Assembly (NCBI GenBank): GCA_013373625.1
Contig: JABXHM010000047.1
Location: forward strand, 20,749-84,748
From: Alteromonadaceae bacterium
GTDB lineage: Bacteria; Pseudomonadota; Gammaproteobacteria; Enterobacterales; Alteromonadaceae
Length of the DNA stretch: 64,000 nt
Direction: 5' to 3'
Below, in pieces: positions 19,944 through 28,231 of the stretch (position 1 is the first letter of the stretch; the number at the start of each line of letters is the position of its first letter). Below the pieces are notes generated by a model. It saw only the letters and a program-made list of their open reading frames with translations. It was not told the origin of the DNA and made no database searches. Position numbers and translations under genes: made by a program.

Positions 19944-20387
19944 TTAACGTTTTAACTTTGGTTTACCGCGTTGCCAGAATTGCGCGCCGTCATAAGGCAG
20001 GTCATCTTCTACAGTAAATGTTTTGTCGGCAATAATGGCACCATTAAGCTCAAGCGTCATGCGCCAGTCACCCACTTTATTATCCAGTGGTTCCCATAAG
20101 GTATCACCCAGATAAAAGTCCCAGTTGTTGGAGCGAATATACTCTTCACCGTCAAAGGGCGGCATCGGCTCGCCATTTTCATCAGGAATATCAGGGTGAT
20201 AAATACAGTAGCGAACCTGCTGGTTTTTGGCGCGCTTTATGTTCACAATGAAACCAAATTCAATATCTACTTCCAACGGAATATGGTTGGTGAAGGTTTT
20301 TATTTTAGGGAGCGCTTTATCGTCAGCGTCCCACTTGGTATGAATACCATAGGTAACAATTTCAATAATGGGTTTGGGCTTCGCCAT
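19944..20387 (-). CDS. DUF3859 domain-containing protein
   Basis: This is a cytosolic protein of 147 residues made of a single DUF3859 domain, recognised from the opening IIEIVTYGIHTKWD, GFIVNIKRAKNQQVRYCIYHP and FDGEEYIRSNNWDFYLGD. It is acidic to neutral, predicted to be all-beta, and has no signal peptide. The function of the family is not known. It is divergent from the secreted beta-propeller gene at 20469, with about 80 bases between starts, so the two may share a regulatory region. Confidence 0.85.
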   Translation of the reverse strand: MAKPKPIIEIVTYGIHTKWDADDKALPKIKTFTNHIPLEVDIEFGFIVNIKRAKNQQVRYCIYHPDIPDENGEPMPPFDGEEYIRSNNWDFYLGDTLWEPLDNKVGDWRMTLELNGAIIADKTFTVEDDLPYDGAQFWQRGKPKLKR

Positions 20388-20468
20388 AAGGTTTGGTTTT
20401 CTGACTCATTTTATTTGTATGATAATTGTCAATATTAACAAAAATAGGCAAGGAATTCCGTAGCAAAT

Positions 20469-21521
20469 ATGAAAAAGCTAAAAACCTGTTTACTGCTAGG
20501 CTCAGCGCTGGCCTTCTGGGCCGCGGGCGCTGACAATGTTGCATCGTTTAAATCGATACCTGTTTTACCTTCATCTACACAGCCTGTTGAGGCGTCATTT
20601 CAGGCGGTGACATGGCGTAATGACGCGTTAATTGCATCAGGCACTGACGGCAGCATCTATCTATCGGCTGACAACGGCCACAACTGGCAACAGGTATCTG
20701 CGCCAGCTGGCTCAGGTGAATTACAGTTTCGCGATAATCAATTGCTGAACAATGACCGTGTAGTGGTGATGTCCGCCGGAGAGGGAGGAGATTCCGGGGT
20801 TTTTATCAGCGATGACTTTGGTACCAGCTGGCGCCGGGTTGCCACCGGTCAAAGCGAAGCAACGTTTTACGATTGCTTTACCATGATCAATGATCAGCAA
20901 GGCTGGCTGTATGGTGATTCCGACGCACAAGGCATCTTTGTTTTACATACCGGTGACGGTGCAAAGAGCTGGCAGCGCATAGCGTTGCCGATTGCGGCGC
21001 AGCCGGCTGAGGGTGGATTTGCCTCAAGCGGTACCTGTTTAAGCTCGTTAAGCAAAGAGCGCGGGGTGTTAATTGGCACAGGTAACGGTGCAGTATCACG
21101 GGTATTGCTCTTTAAGCAAGGAGAATGGCAGGCTATCGAGAGCCCCATTCCAGGTGGTGAGGCAAGTGGTATCTTTTCGCTGCACAGTGTCGACGATAAC
21201 ATCTTCATAAGTGGTGGTAGCTTAAAACACGCCGAACAACCTGCGCAGGCCTGGCGTTATGCTGTCTCGCAACAACGATGGCACGCACTGCCACCATTGC
21301 CAATGCAGGGCGCGGTGTATGGTTCAGCGTTGCTCCCCACTGGGTCGGGAGTAAGCTATTGGGTAAGCAACCCTCAGGGCGTTTGGTATTTACCAGCAAG
21401 CGCTGATGATTGGCAGCGGGTCAGTCAGTCCAACATCTGGAGTCTGGCCTGTCAAAAAGGCAAGGGGTGTGTAGGCGTAGGAAAAAACGGCACCATTGAA
21501 CGTTATATGCCGTCAAGTTAG
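20469..21521 (+). CDS. Exported beta-propeller protein with Asp-box (BNR) repeats
   Basis: The protein has 350 residues and begins with an export signal (about 1-21). Asp-box repeats of the form S-x-D-x-G-x-x-W are visible as SADNGHNW and SDDFGTSW, with weaker copies at HTGDGAKSW and near the C-terminus (KNGTIERYM). This is the fold of sialidase-like and YCF48/HCF136-like propellers. No sialidase active-site residues (such as the FRIP arginine) are seen, so I would not call it an enzyme. Two cysteine pairs may form disulfides in the periplasm. It is a single gene followed by a stem-loop. Confidence 0.75.
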   Translation: MKKLKTCLLLGSALAFWAAGADNVASFKSIPVLPSSTQPVEASFQAVTWRNDALIASGTDGSIYLSADNGHNWQQVSAPAGSGELQFRDNQLLNNDRVVVMSAGEGGDSGVFISDDFGTSWRRVATGQSEATFYDCFTMINDQQGWLYGDSDAQGIFVLHTGDGAKSWQRIALPIAAQPAEGGFASSGTCLSSLSKERGVLIGTGNGAVSRVLLFKQGEWQAIESPIPGGEASGIFSLHSVDDNIFISGGSLKHAEQPAQAWRYAVSQQRWHALPPLPMQGAVYGSALLPTGSGVSYWVSNPQGVWYLPASADDWQRVSQSNIWSLACQKGKGCVGVGKNGTIERYMPSS

Positions 21522-21543
21522 TTCCAAAACTCTAATTAACAAA

Positions 21544-21560
21544 AGGGGCTTAACGCCCCT
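21544..21560. terminator. Stem-loop after the beta-propeller gene
   Basis: AGGGGC and GCCCCT form a 6-bp GC-rich stem around TTAAC, just 22 bases after the stop codon. No T-run follows on the plus strand, so termination is probable rather than certain. Confidence 0.55.
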
Positions 21561-21801
21561 CACAGTCATGCAAAGTGGGGGACTCAGTGTTTCCCTATGC
21601 GTACAAAAAATGGTTAGACGCCTGCATGAGGTGTTTTTTGATACCTTAGCCGCATTGACTTAACCAAACGAGCGAAAGCACTAAATGGATGCCAAACGTT
21701 AACTTTTTAAATGCAATTAAACACACTCTAGGGATTATTCCGACTTGCTAATTGAGTGTTTGCCTATACATCTGAATGTGAGATAAAACTCAGGACTCTC
21801 T

Positions 21802-23091
21802 ATGGATAAAGAATTACAGTTACGGCGGGCCAAACACCACGCGCTACTTTGGTTGTTAGGGGCTGCACTGCTTTTTGTCGTGTTGAGTATTTATCAAACC
21901 TGGCAGCCTGAGGCGGCCGCAGTTACCTGGGTACCGTTATTAAAAATGGTTGCCGAAGCGGCGCTGGTAGGTGGCCTCGCCGACTGGTTTGCGGTGACAG
22001 CGCTGTTTAAACCCATACCGTCTTTTAAACCCATTCCACACACCAATATTGTTGCCCGTAATCAATCGGTAATAGCCCAAAACCTTGCGCAATTTGTTAA
22101 AGAAAAATTCTTTCATGCTGCTGCCATTGAAGTGTTGGTCACTAAAAGTGAACCGGCAAAAGCGATGGGGCAATGGCTGGCAAAACAAAGTAATGCCAGT
22201 CGGCTTGCCCGATATGTCAGCGATTCGTTGTCTGGCTTTTTACATATTCTCGATGATACGCCTATCCAAAATGCCCTGCGGCGCTCGGTAAACCGCGGGC
22301 TTCGTAAACTGCCAATTGCGAGTATCGTGGCCGGGGCATTGCGTATGATGACCAAAGACGGTCGTCATCAGCAAATCGTGAATAAATTGGTTGATAAGCT
22401 TGCTACAGCACTACAAAGTGAAGAAAGTCAGGCCCTGATCGCACAAAAGCTTAGTTTATGGCTTAAAACTGAGCATCGTCGACTGGAAAAGTTATTACCC
22501 AGTAGCTGGCTCAGCGAGCAGGGTGCCGAGATTGCGGTCAGTGCAATGTCGCATACACTTGAGGATATCAACAACGACAGTCAACATCCTATTCGCCATG
22601 CTCTTGACGAACAAATCGATCGGTTTATCGATAGCCTTGAGTCTGACCCAAGATTGCAACAGCAACTTGAAGCGTTTCGCGACCGCTTGTTAGAGAGTTC
22701 GGCCTTGCATGATTACCTGCAGCGAATCTGGCAGGATATCCATCACTGGCTCGCTAATGATCTGTCAACTGCCGACGGACAGGTGGCTGAGCGGTTAACG
22801 CAGCTTTTTGTCGACAGCGGTGAACGGCTTAATCAGGATCCTGCTTTACAGAAGGCGGTGAATCATCATGTCGGTGTCGCAGCGCGTTATATAGCACCTG
22901 AACTAGCCGAGTTTCTTACCGGGCATATTCGCCGCACTATTGAGAGCTGGAATGCTGAGGAAATGTCGAAACAAATAGAGCTGAATATAGGTAAAGATCT
23001 GCAAAAGGTGCGTATTAACGGCACCATTGTTGGCGGCCTTATTGGTGGTACCTTGTTTGGTATTGAGCGTTTAATCGCTTTTGTATTTTAA
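21802..23091 (+). CDS. DUF445 domain-containing membrane protein
   Basis: This is a 429-residue protein of the DUF445 family. A transmembrane helix lies near residues 15-33 and a second hydrophobic stretch (ALVGGLADWFAVTALF, about 53-70) carries the family motif GGLADWFAV with FKPIPHTNIV. A long helical region follows, and the C-terminus has a glycine-rich hydrophobic hairpin (TIVGGLIGGTLFGIERLIAFVF). The start has AGGA six bases upstream. The function is unknown. The next gene is about 130 bases downstream on the same strand. Confidence 0.88.
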   Translation: MDKELQLRRAKHHALLWLLGAALLFVVLSIYQTWQPEAAAVTWVPLLKMVAEAALVGGLADWFAVTALFKPIPSFKPIPHTNIVARNQSVIAQNLAQFVKEKFFHAAAIEVLVTKSEPAKAMGQWLAKQSNASRLARYVSDSLSGFLHILDDTPIQNALRRSVNRGLRKLPIASIVAGALRMMTKDGRHQQIVNKLVDKLATALQSEESQALIAQKLSLWLKTEHRRLEKLLPSSWLSEQGAEIAVSAMSHTLEDINNDSQHPIRHALDEQIDRFIDSLESDPRLQQQLEAFRDRLLESSALHDYLQRIWQDIHHWLANDLSTADGQVAERLTQLFVDSGERLNQDPALQKAVNHHVGVAARYIAPELAEFLTGHIRRTIESWNAEEMSKQIELNIGKDLQKVRINGTIVGGLIGGTLFGIERLIAFVF

Positions 23092-23220
23092 GTGATTGTG
23101 GTGCTAGCCTCCGGCGATTTCGGCATCTCAGGATGCTGCAAGTCACTGCACTTTTTATTGCACTCCCATCTCCGGTTTGCTATTAACTTTTAGCAGCGCT
23201 GGCAGTGAAAAGGAAACGTT

Positions 23221-23637
23221 TTGCAAAATAAGACTAACCAGGTTAAGGACGAAGCGGCAATTAAAAACTTGCTGAGTCGCATGCCGACGAGTGTGGCAAC
23301 CAGTTTTAACGAAGAGCAATTAATCCATTTGAAGTTAGCGTTAGCAGCCAGAAAGTGGGGAAAACATAAAGTCGATATAAGAGGGACATTTCCGGTGCCA
23401 TTTATGCGCAGTCGCATTTATTATGTTTTTCTCATGGGGCGTAACTTTCGTGAACTTTCCCGCAGAGAACAGGTTGTATCCGCATTTAGTGTAGCCGTGT
23501 TTATTACGTTGTTTATTACATTTTCAGTGCTCATGGGACTATTAGTTCTGTATCTCATAAAATCGGCTTTGGGGATCAATATATTCAAAGATTTTTCTTT
23601 TGGAATATGGGATTGGTTTAAAGGCTTATGGCAGTAG
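23221..23637 (+). CDS. Conserved-looking small membrane protein of unknown function
   Basis: This is a 138-residue ORF starting at TTG with AAGGA six to seven bases upstream; the first in-frame ATG (23281) would remove 20 residues and has no such site. The N-terminal 90 residues are soluble and basic (KWGKHKVDIRGTFPVPFMRSRIYYVF). One long hydrophobic segment (about 93-120) follows and the C-terminus is aromatic (FGIWDWFKGLW). I do not recognise a domain with known function. It may be co-transcribed with the DUF445 gene upstream. Confidence 0.7.
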   Translation: MQNKTNQVKDEAAIKNLLSRMPTSVATSFNEEQLIHLKLALAARKWGKHKVDIRGTFPVPFMRSRIYYVFLMGRNFRELSRREQVVSAFSVAVFITLFITFSVLMGLLVLYLIKSALGINIFKDFSFGIWDWFKGLWQ

Positions 23638-23669
23638 CTGACGCCAACGATAGTTGGTGTGTTCTTTGT

Positions 23670-24506
23670 CTAAGCTACTTTCAGCGATTGAGCTAAAAAT
23701 TCCTGCGCGGCCTGGCGGCCCATCCTATAACCTTTAATGAGCTTTCCTTTATGCATTGTTAAGCGTTTTACCGGAAATTCCTCAGGTGGCACAATTATCT
23801 TGATGCGACAATCGGCAGGCGGATTAGCAATAAAACGAAGTGTTTGGTTATACACCTCGCTGCGCTGGTGAATGGTGCTGATTAACGCTGGATGTTCGAT
23901 GAACATTTTCTCGGTAATCCAGGGCGCTTTTTCTGCGTTTTTTTGATACCCCCAGGGTTGTGATAACACCACGGTAATATCACGCGCGCCCTGTTCATAA
24001 GCGTATTTAACCGGTATGGCATCGGCCACGCCGCCATCGACATAAAAGTGCGATGCTAGCTGTGGCGGCGTGCGGTACACCACCGGCAACGCACAGGTTG
24101 CTTCCATTAGTTCATCAAGGTTGTTTGCCGTAGCGCGGTGATACTCTGCTTTTCCTGAGTACATATTGGTCACCACAACGATTAAGGGGATGTGTTTTAA
24201 CAGCATATCGGTGGCGATCGGGTAGCGATGCCGCGACTCTGTCCACAACCATTTCACATCGGTCATGTGTCCCTTCATCATGAAGCGCACCGGGTTAAAA
24301 AAGTCCCGTTGGGTAGCCATGCGAATAATAATTCGGCGATTGCGCTGCGCATTACCACTGACATAGCCGGCGGCATTCGTCGCGCCGGCCGATACTCCCG
24401 CCACAAAATCAAACGGGTAATAGTGTTGTTGCTGAAAAGTATCGAGCACGCCGGCGGCAAAAATTCCGCGCATAGCGCCGCCTTCAACGATAAGGGCGCG
24501 TTTCAT
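23670..24506 (-). CDS. Patatin-like phospholipase family protein
   Basis: The protein has 278 residues and one patatin domain. The oxyanion loop GGAMRGIFAAG, nucleophile Ser39 in GVSAG and catalytic Asp157 in VDGG complete the Ser-Asp dyad of patatin lipases. It lacks a signal peptide, and its length and order resemble YjjU-type bacterial lysophospholipase-like proteins. The substrate is presumably an acyl lipid; this is family knowledge, not shown by the sequence. It converges with the small membrane protein gene and has no operon partner. Confidence 0.9.
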   Translation of the reverse strand: MKRALIVEGGAMRGIFAAGVLDTFQQQHYYPFDFVAGVSAGATNAAGYVSGNAQRNRRIIIRMATQRDFFNPVRFMMKGHMTDVKWLWTESRHRYPIATDMLLKHIPLIVVVTNMYSGKAEYHRATANNLDELMEATCALPVVYRTPPQLASHFYVDGGVADAIPVKYAYEQGARDITVVLSQPWGYQKNAEKAPWITEKMFIEHPALISTIHQRSEVYNQTLRFIANPPADCRIKIIVPPEEFPVKRLTMHKGKLIKGYRMGRQAAQEFLAQSLKVA

Positions 24507-24751
24507 AATAACTGTCCTTGCGAGATGGCCAGAGGTATGTATAAACCATGGTGATTACAGTTGTTTTTACCTTATCGCATGTATGGTGCAGGGTGAAATC
24601 ATTTCACTGAATTGAGCAATATAAACCGCTGTGAGTTGACTTTATTTATTACAAAATGAGGGGGAGCATTCAGACAATTTTTGGATTAATGGTGAAGCAC
24701 AGCGCAACTGGCATTGTCTGCACTTCACCTGGCAGGTCAGGCGGGCCTGAC

Positions 24752-25105
24752 TTAGTGGCGCTTAAAAGGAGGACGTCCTTTAAAGTCGGTAGCTTTCGTT
24801 TCGTCGCTGACTTCAAATTGCGCCATATCCACCATTTCAACGCACTCTGTGGAGCGTTTGAACGGCGGTTTACCGCGCATATTGACAACTTTTACTTCTT
24901 CGCAGTTTGCTGCACTGACTGTTTCAAACTGGGCAACATCAACACCTTTAGCCTGCACAAAACTGCGTTTGAATGGTGGCTTACCACTGCGCTCTACCAC
25001 CATAAGTTTGCTGTCTTCACTGCTTAAAAATGGTGCAGCAGTAATTTCTGTGTGCATCGTGGCGAGGCAAGTAAGGGCAATCACAGGCAATAATTGTAAC
25101 TTCAT
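24752..25105 (-). CDS. Small secreted protein with three GKPPFKR repeats
   Basis: This is a 117-residue protein with a cleavable signal peptide (about 1-23, ending TAA). I start it at 25105 because AAGGA lies seven bases upstream; the longer reading from 25180 lacks a site and a signal. The mature part contains GKPPFKR at 41-47, GKPPFKR at 78-84 and GRPPFKR at 110-116. The first two are each followed by VD(V/M)AQFE (55-61 and 92-98), so there are two units of exactly 37 residues plus a partial third that ends the protein. It has two mature cysteines (68 and 88). I know of no named family. The gene is monocistronic. Confidence 0.7.
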   Translation of the reverse strand: MKLQLLPVIALTCLATMHTEITAAPFLSSEDSKLMVVERSGKPPFKRSFVQAKGVDVAQFETVSAANCEEVKVVNMRGKPPFKRSTECVEMVDMAQFEVSDETKATDFKGRPPFKRH

Positions 25106-25424
25106 ATAAATGTCCTTGATAGTTATTGGAATCGCTACATAAAACGTTATTTTTAGTGTTCTGTGGCGAAGTGTAATCAACCTTTTTATAAATATTAACA
25201 GCTGCTCGTGATAGTTTTATTCTATAAGAAGGGGTAATAACGTAGGACTTTCTGATGAGCCGGTGATGCATTGCTTGTATTTGGTGCGAGTATGTACATT
25301 AATGGTGCGCTCTGGGTGGTGCTGTGCAGAGGAACACTTTACAAATCATAAGCTTGTAACATGGTGCTTAACTTGCTGCTTTAACTGCATTGGTGTCTGT
25401 TGTCATTGATCTGCGGGAGTAAGC
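25106..25424. other. Divergent intergenic region
   Basis: These 319 AT-rich bases lie between the start of the repeat protein (minus) and the start of the retropepsin-like gene (plus), so they must hold both promoters. Overlapping ORFs in this stretch lack ribosome-binding sites and look accidental. I see no RNA gene. Confidence 0.55.
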
Positions 25425-25922
25425 ATGCGGCATGTATTGTTTCGACGTGTTTTGGGGAGCATCGTATTAGTATTGGCTGCGGCGCAGGCCCATGCGGTGT
25501 CATTTTCGCTGAGTACCAGTGAAGGGGGCACACTGTATTTAGGTAATGCAACGGATGAGCAATCTTATTTCCTGCTTGATACGGGCTCGTCGATGACCGT
25601 GTTGACCCGCGATACATTTAATCAATTAAAAAAACAACAAGCGGTTACCGAAGCTGGCCTTGTTGTGGCAAAACTGGCCAATGGGCGCAAGCAACGGGTT
25701 CAGTTGTACAACATACCGCTGTTATCGCTGGGTAAAAGCTGTCATTTCAGCAACGTCAGCGTGGCGGTAATGGATACCGGGCATAATATTCTCGGCATGG
25801 AAGTGTTAAGCCGGGCTGCTCCCATCAGCATTGCTCTGGCACCAGCAACCCTGACGCTAAATCAGTGTGATAATGCACATACTGCAATGATGGAATCTAC
25901 CGCACATACTGATGCGCGCTAA
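25425..25922 (+). CDS. Exported retropepsin-like aspartic protease
   Basis: The protein has 165 residues, with a signal peptide of about 24 residues (ending AHA). A single-lobe aspartic-protease domain follows with the catalytic motif LLDTGSSMTVLT (Asp52), and HNILGMEVLSR further on corresponds to the second conserved psi-loop/flap strand. Such proteins act as homodimers, one Asp from each subunit. The bacterial periplasmic forms are poorly studied. The ATG at 25425 follows GGGAG. The last 25 residues are polar. No substrate or partner is suggested by the neighbours. Confidence 0.85.
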   Translation: MRHVLFRRVLGSIVLVLAAAQAHAVSFSLSTSEGGTLYLGNATDEQSYFLLDTGSSMTVLTRDTFNQLKKQQAVTEAGLVVAKLANGRKQRVQLYNIPLLSLGKSCHFSNVSVAVMDTGHNILGMEVLSRAAPISIALAPATLTLNQCDNAHTAMMESTAHTDAR

Positions 25923-25997
25923 TGCTTTTATCCGTGAAGGCGGTATGTAATTGTTCAAGAGCAAGCTAATTGCTTGTCATTTTTTATTCTGTTGAAA

Positions 25998-27020
25998 CTA
26001 ATCCTCAGGTATCTGGCTCAGGCAGTCGGTGTCTTTATAATCACAGAGGATACCCAGGGTCGCTGTTTCATTGTTAGGCACCTGTCTGCCAAGCAAATCA
26101 GACACAAAGGTGCTCATAATATCCACGCTAAAGAACGAAACCATTTCAAGGTGAATTAAGTCTTCGAACAGTGTCACATCGATATAGTGATTCTGCACCG
26201 CGTTAAACGCTTTTGGAGAAGTAATTTTATCTGCGCTCGAAGCATACACAAAGGTGGGTGAGGTGATCCGGTTCAGGTGATTTAATAAATCAGTGTCGGT
26301 TAAGGTTCTGCCGGATTTGTCATAGACAATTTGTATCGCTTCATCAAGCGTTTTGGGTGATATGAAGGCAGTGTAAAACTTATCTTTATAGCCCATGTTA
26401 TACAGCGCTCTTGTTGAATACGCGAAGTCTGTCATAGGTGCAAATAAATAGAGCCGGGCATTGTCTGTGTGTTGTGCAACGGCTTGCGCTGCCAGTGCGC
26501 CCATGGAAAAGCCAACCAGATGAACAGCTTTGGGCTGCAGGCGCTGTATTTCTGCTAAAAGCGGCGCAGTAAAATCAAGACCAAACTGAAATGAGTCTGA
26601 GGATTCTGGGCTGGGCACCACAATAACATCAGCCCCAGTCGTTATTGTTAGCCATTTTTGGTGGAGGGTTAAGACATCAGCGTGTTGATGATAGCCGGGA
26701 AAGATAATGATCAAATGTTCAGTGAGAGGTTTAGTTCGGGCACCTTTTTCCGCATCGTTTTCAAATCGCCAAATCTTTCGTTTTCTCTTGATTTGAAGAT
26801 CGACTTCCAAGCTGAAGCGCTTATACTTATTGTCGTACCCAGGTAAGTTTAATCTTGAAATACAGTACTGCTTGCTATCACAGACTTGCCTTTTAACAAC
26901 ATCAGGATCTTCACCTTTAAGAGGCGATCCGTGAGCTCGCGTGATCTCATGGGCAATAATTGAGGCGCAACCACTCAGGCTTAATAATACACAACCAATA
27001 ATAAATCCTTTTAAATGCAT
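25998..27020 (-). CDS. Alpha/beta-hydrolase lipoprotein
   Basis: The protein has 340 residues and a lipoprotein signal peptide with lipobox LSGC (Cys18), so it is membrane anchored. An alpha/beta-hydrolase core is indicated by the nucleophile elbow VGFSMGALAAQ (Ser172), an upstream LIIFPGYHQHAD strand-loop, and a likely acid and His in the C-terminal third (FEDLIHLEMVSFF). Substrate and family name are unknown to me. Three cysteines near residues 47-57 and two close to the C-terminus could form disulfides. The gene is flanked by AT-rich intergenic DNA and stands alone. Confidence 0.75.
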   Translation of the reverse strand: MHLKGFIIGCVLLSLSGCASIIAHEITRAHGSPLKGEDPDVVKRQVCDSKQYCISRLNLPGYDNKYKRFSLEVDLQIKRKRKIWRFENDAEKGARTKPLTEHLIIIFPGYHQHADVLTLHQKWLTITTGADVIVVPSPESSDSFQFGLDFTAPLLAEIQRLQPKAVHLVGFSMGALAAQAVAQHTDNARLYLFAPMTDFAYSTRALYNMGYKDKFYTAFISPKTLDEAIQIVYDKSGRTLTDTDLLNHLNRITSPTFVYASSADKITSPKAFNAVQNHYIDVTLFEDLIHLEMVSFFSVDIMSTFVSDLLGRQVPNNETATLGILCDYKDTDCLSQIPED

Positions 27021-27347
27021 AATCTGGTTCCTTTAGATTAATTCTAATTCAGCCTATCACAAAAAATATCCATGTACATCAGAGTGTTAGTTAATTACTC
27101 GTGAACAAAGCTATTGTTATGTAACGGCTGGCTGCGCTAACTCATAATCTTGCCTGATGACCAATTGGACTGTCAGGTTGTTTTACAAAAAAAGTAATAA
27201 AATGTAGTGTTGATATGTAGTCTATTGTTTTTATTTGCATTTTAAAATATGGAGTCATTTTTGCATTATGTTGGGTTAATGCACTTTTGAATTAAAGGAC
27301 CGTTATCTTTCTCAAAGGTAATGTTGCATATAAATAGGACGATAAAC
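27021..27347. other. AT-rich divergent promoter region
   Basis: This AT-rich gap separates the hydrolase lipoprotein (minus) from the PEP-CTERM gene (plus). The right half is markedly poorer in G and C than the neighbouring genes. No gene or RNA is recognised. Confidence 0.5.
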
Positions 27348-28091
27348 ATGTCTTTCATTAAAAAACTACTTATAGCTTTGACTATACTACCATCGCTAAC
27401 GCAAGCGGCTTTAATTACTTCCTACACAGACAGAACCTCTTTTGTTGCTGCTCTTGGCGGTTTGGCAACGATCGAAGAAGATTTTAATGGCCTGTCAGAG
27501 AGTCTCTTTACCTCGGCATTCGACCTCAATTTAGGAGATTTCTCTATTGCATCAAATGACGTTGCAGGTGACTCAATCGGTGTTCGTGATCTTGTTACTA
27601 CAAACGGAAGCTACTTTACCCCGACACATCCTGAAAACGATAGTGTGGACGGCACACGATTTTTTGGTATAAATGGCTCAAGCGGGGGGCCGAGTTTTAC
27701 GGTTAGCTTTTCTACAGAGCGCTTCGTCTTCGGCTTTGACTGGTTAGACGGCGATGTGACTGATTCATATGCAATGAGTGTATTGGGTGAGGTGTTTGAA
27801 AATCCGCCTTTTGACAATACCTGGGATGAGAATTCTCAGTACAGAGGATTCTTTGGTATTGTATCTGACACAGCGTTTACTGAAATCTCATTTTACCAAA
27901 CTGATGCCGGTGGAACTATTGCTGGTTTTGGCATTGATAACCTGATTACATCTCAGGTTAATATTGTTACTTGTGCTGAAAACCCTTCACTGCCTGAGTG
28001 TGTAACACCGGATCTGCCAGAACCTTCAGCATTAGCACTTCTTAGCTTAGGCTTAATTGGTTTATACATTCGTCGAAAAAAGCAGTTGTAG
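27348..28091 (+). CDS. PEP-CTERM sorting-signal protein
   Basis: The protein has 247 residues from the ATG at 27348, chosen because AGGA lies eight bases upstream and the signal peptide (MSFIKKLLIALTILPSLTQA) starts there. The body is an extracellular beta-rich domain typical of PEP-CTERM proteins (FVFGFDWLDGD, GFGIDNL). The C-terminus carries the tripartite sorting signal: PEPS, a hydrophobic stretch (LALLSLGLIGLYI) and a basic RRKKQL tail. Such proteins are cleaved and anchored by an exosortase, usually together with exopolysaccharide; no exosortase gene is in this window. Two cysteines lie shortly before the signal. Confidence 0.85.
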   Translation: MSFIKKLLIALTILPSLTQAALITSYTDRTSFVAALGGLATIEEDFNGLSESLFTSAFDLNLGDFSIASNDVAGDSIGVRDLVTTNGSYFTPTHPENDSVDGTRFFGINGSSGGPSFTVSFSTERFVFGFDWLDGDVTDSYAMSVLGEVFENPPFDNTWDENSQYRGFFGIVSDTAFTEISFYQTDAGGTIAGFGIDNLITSQVNIVTCAENPSLPECVTPDLPEPSALALLSLGLIGLYIRRKKQL

Positions 28092-28231
28092 ACAACGCAA
28101 ACTCCTGGTGCGCAATGCTTTGTGCGCCAACGTTTCCTCAAGCCGTTTTTTCCCAGCATTTATGCCTGCCTGACAATCAAAGAGGTATTACTTCTCTGCG
28201 GCGAGGAGTTTATAACTCCGGGCATAAGCAT

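Noticed and set aside
24752..25180. The longer start of the GKPPFKR-repeat protein at 25180
   Set aside because: The added 25 residues push the signal peptide inward and have no ribosome-binding site, while the ATG at 25105 has both.
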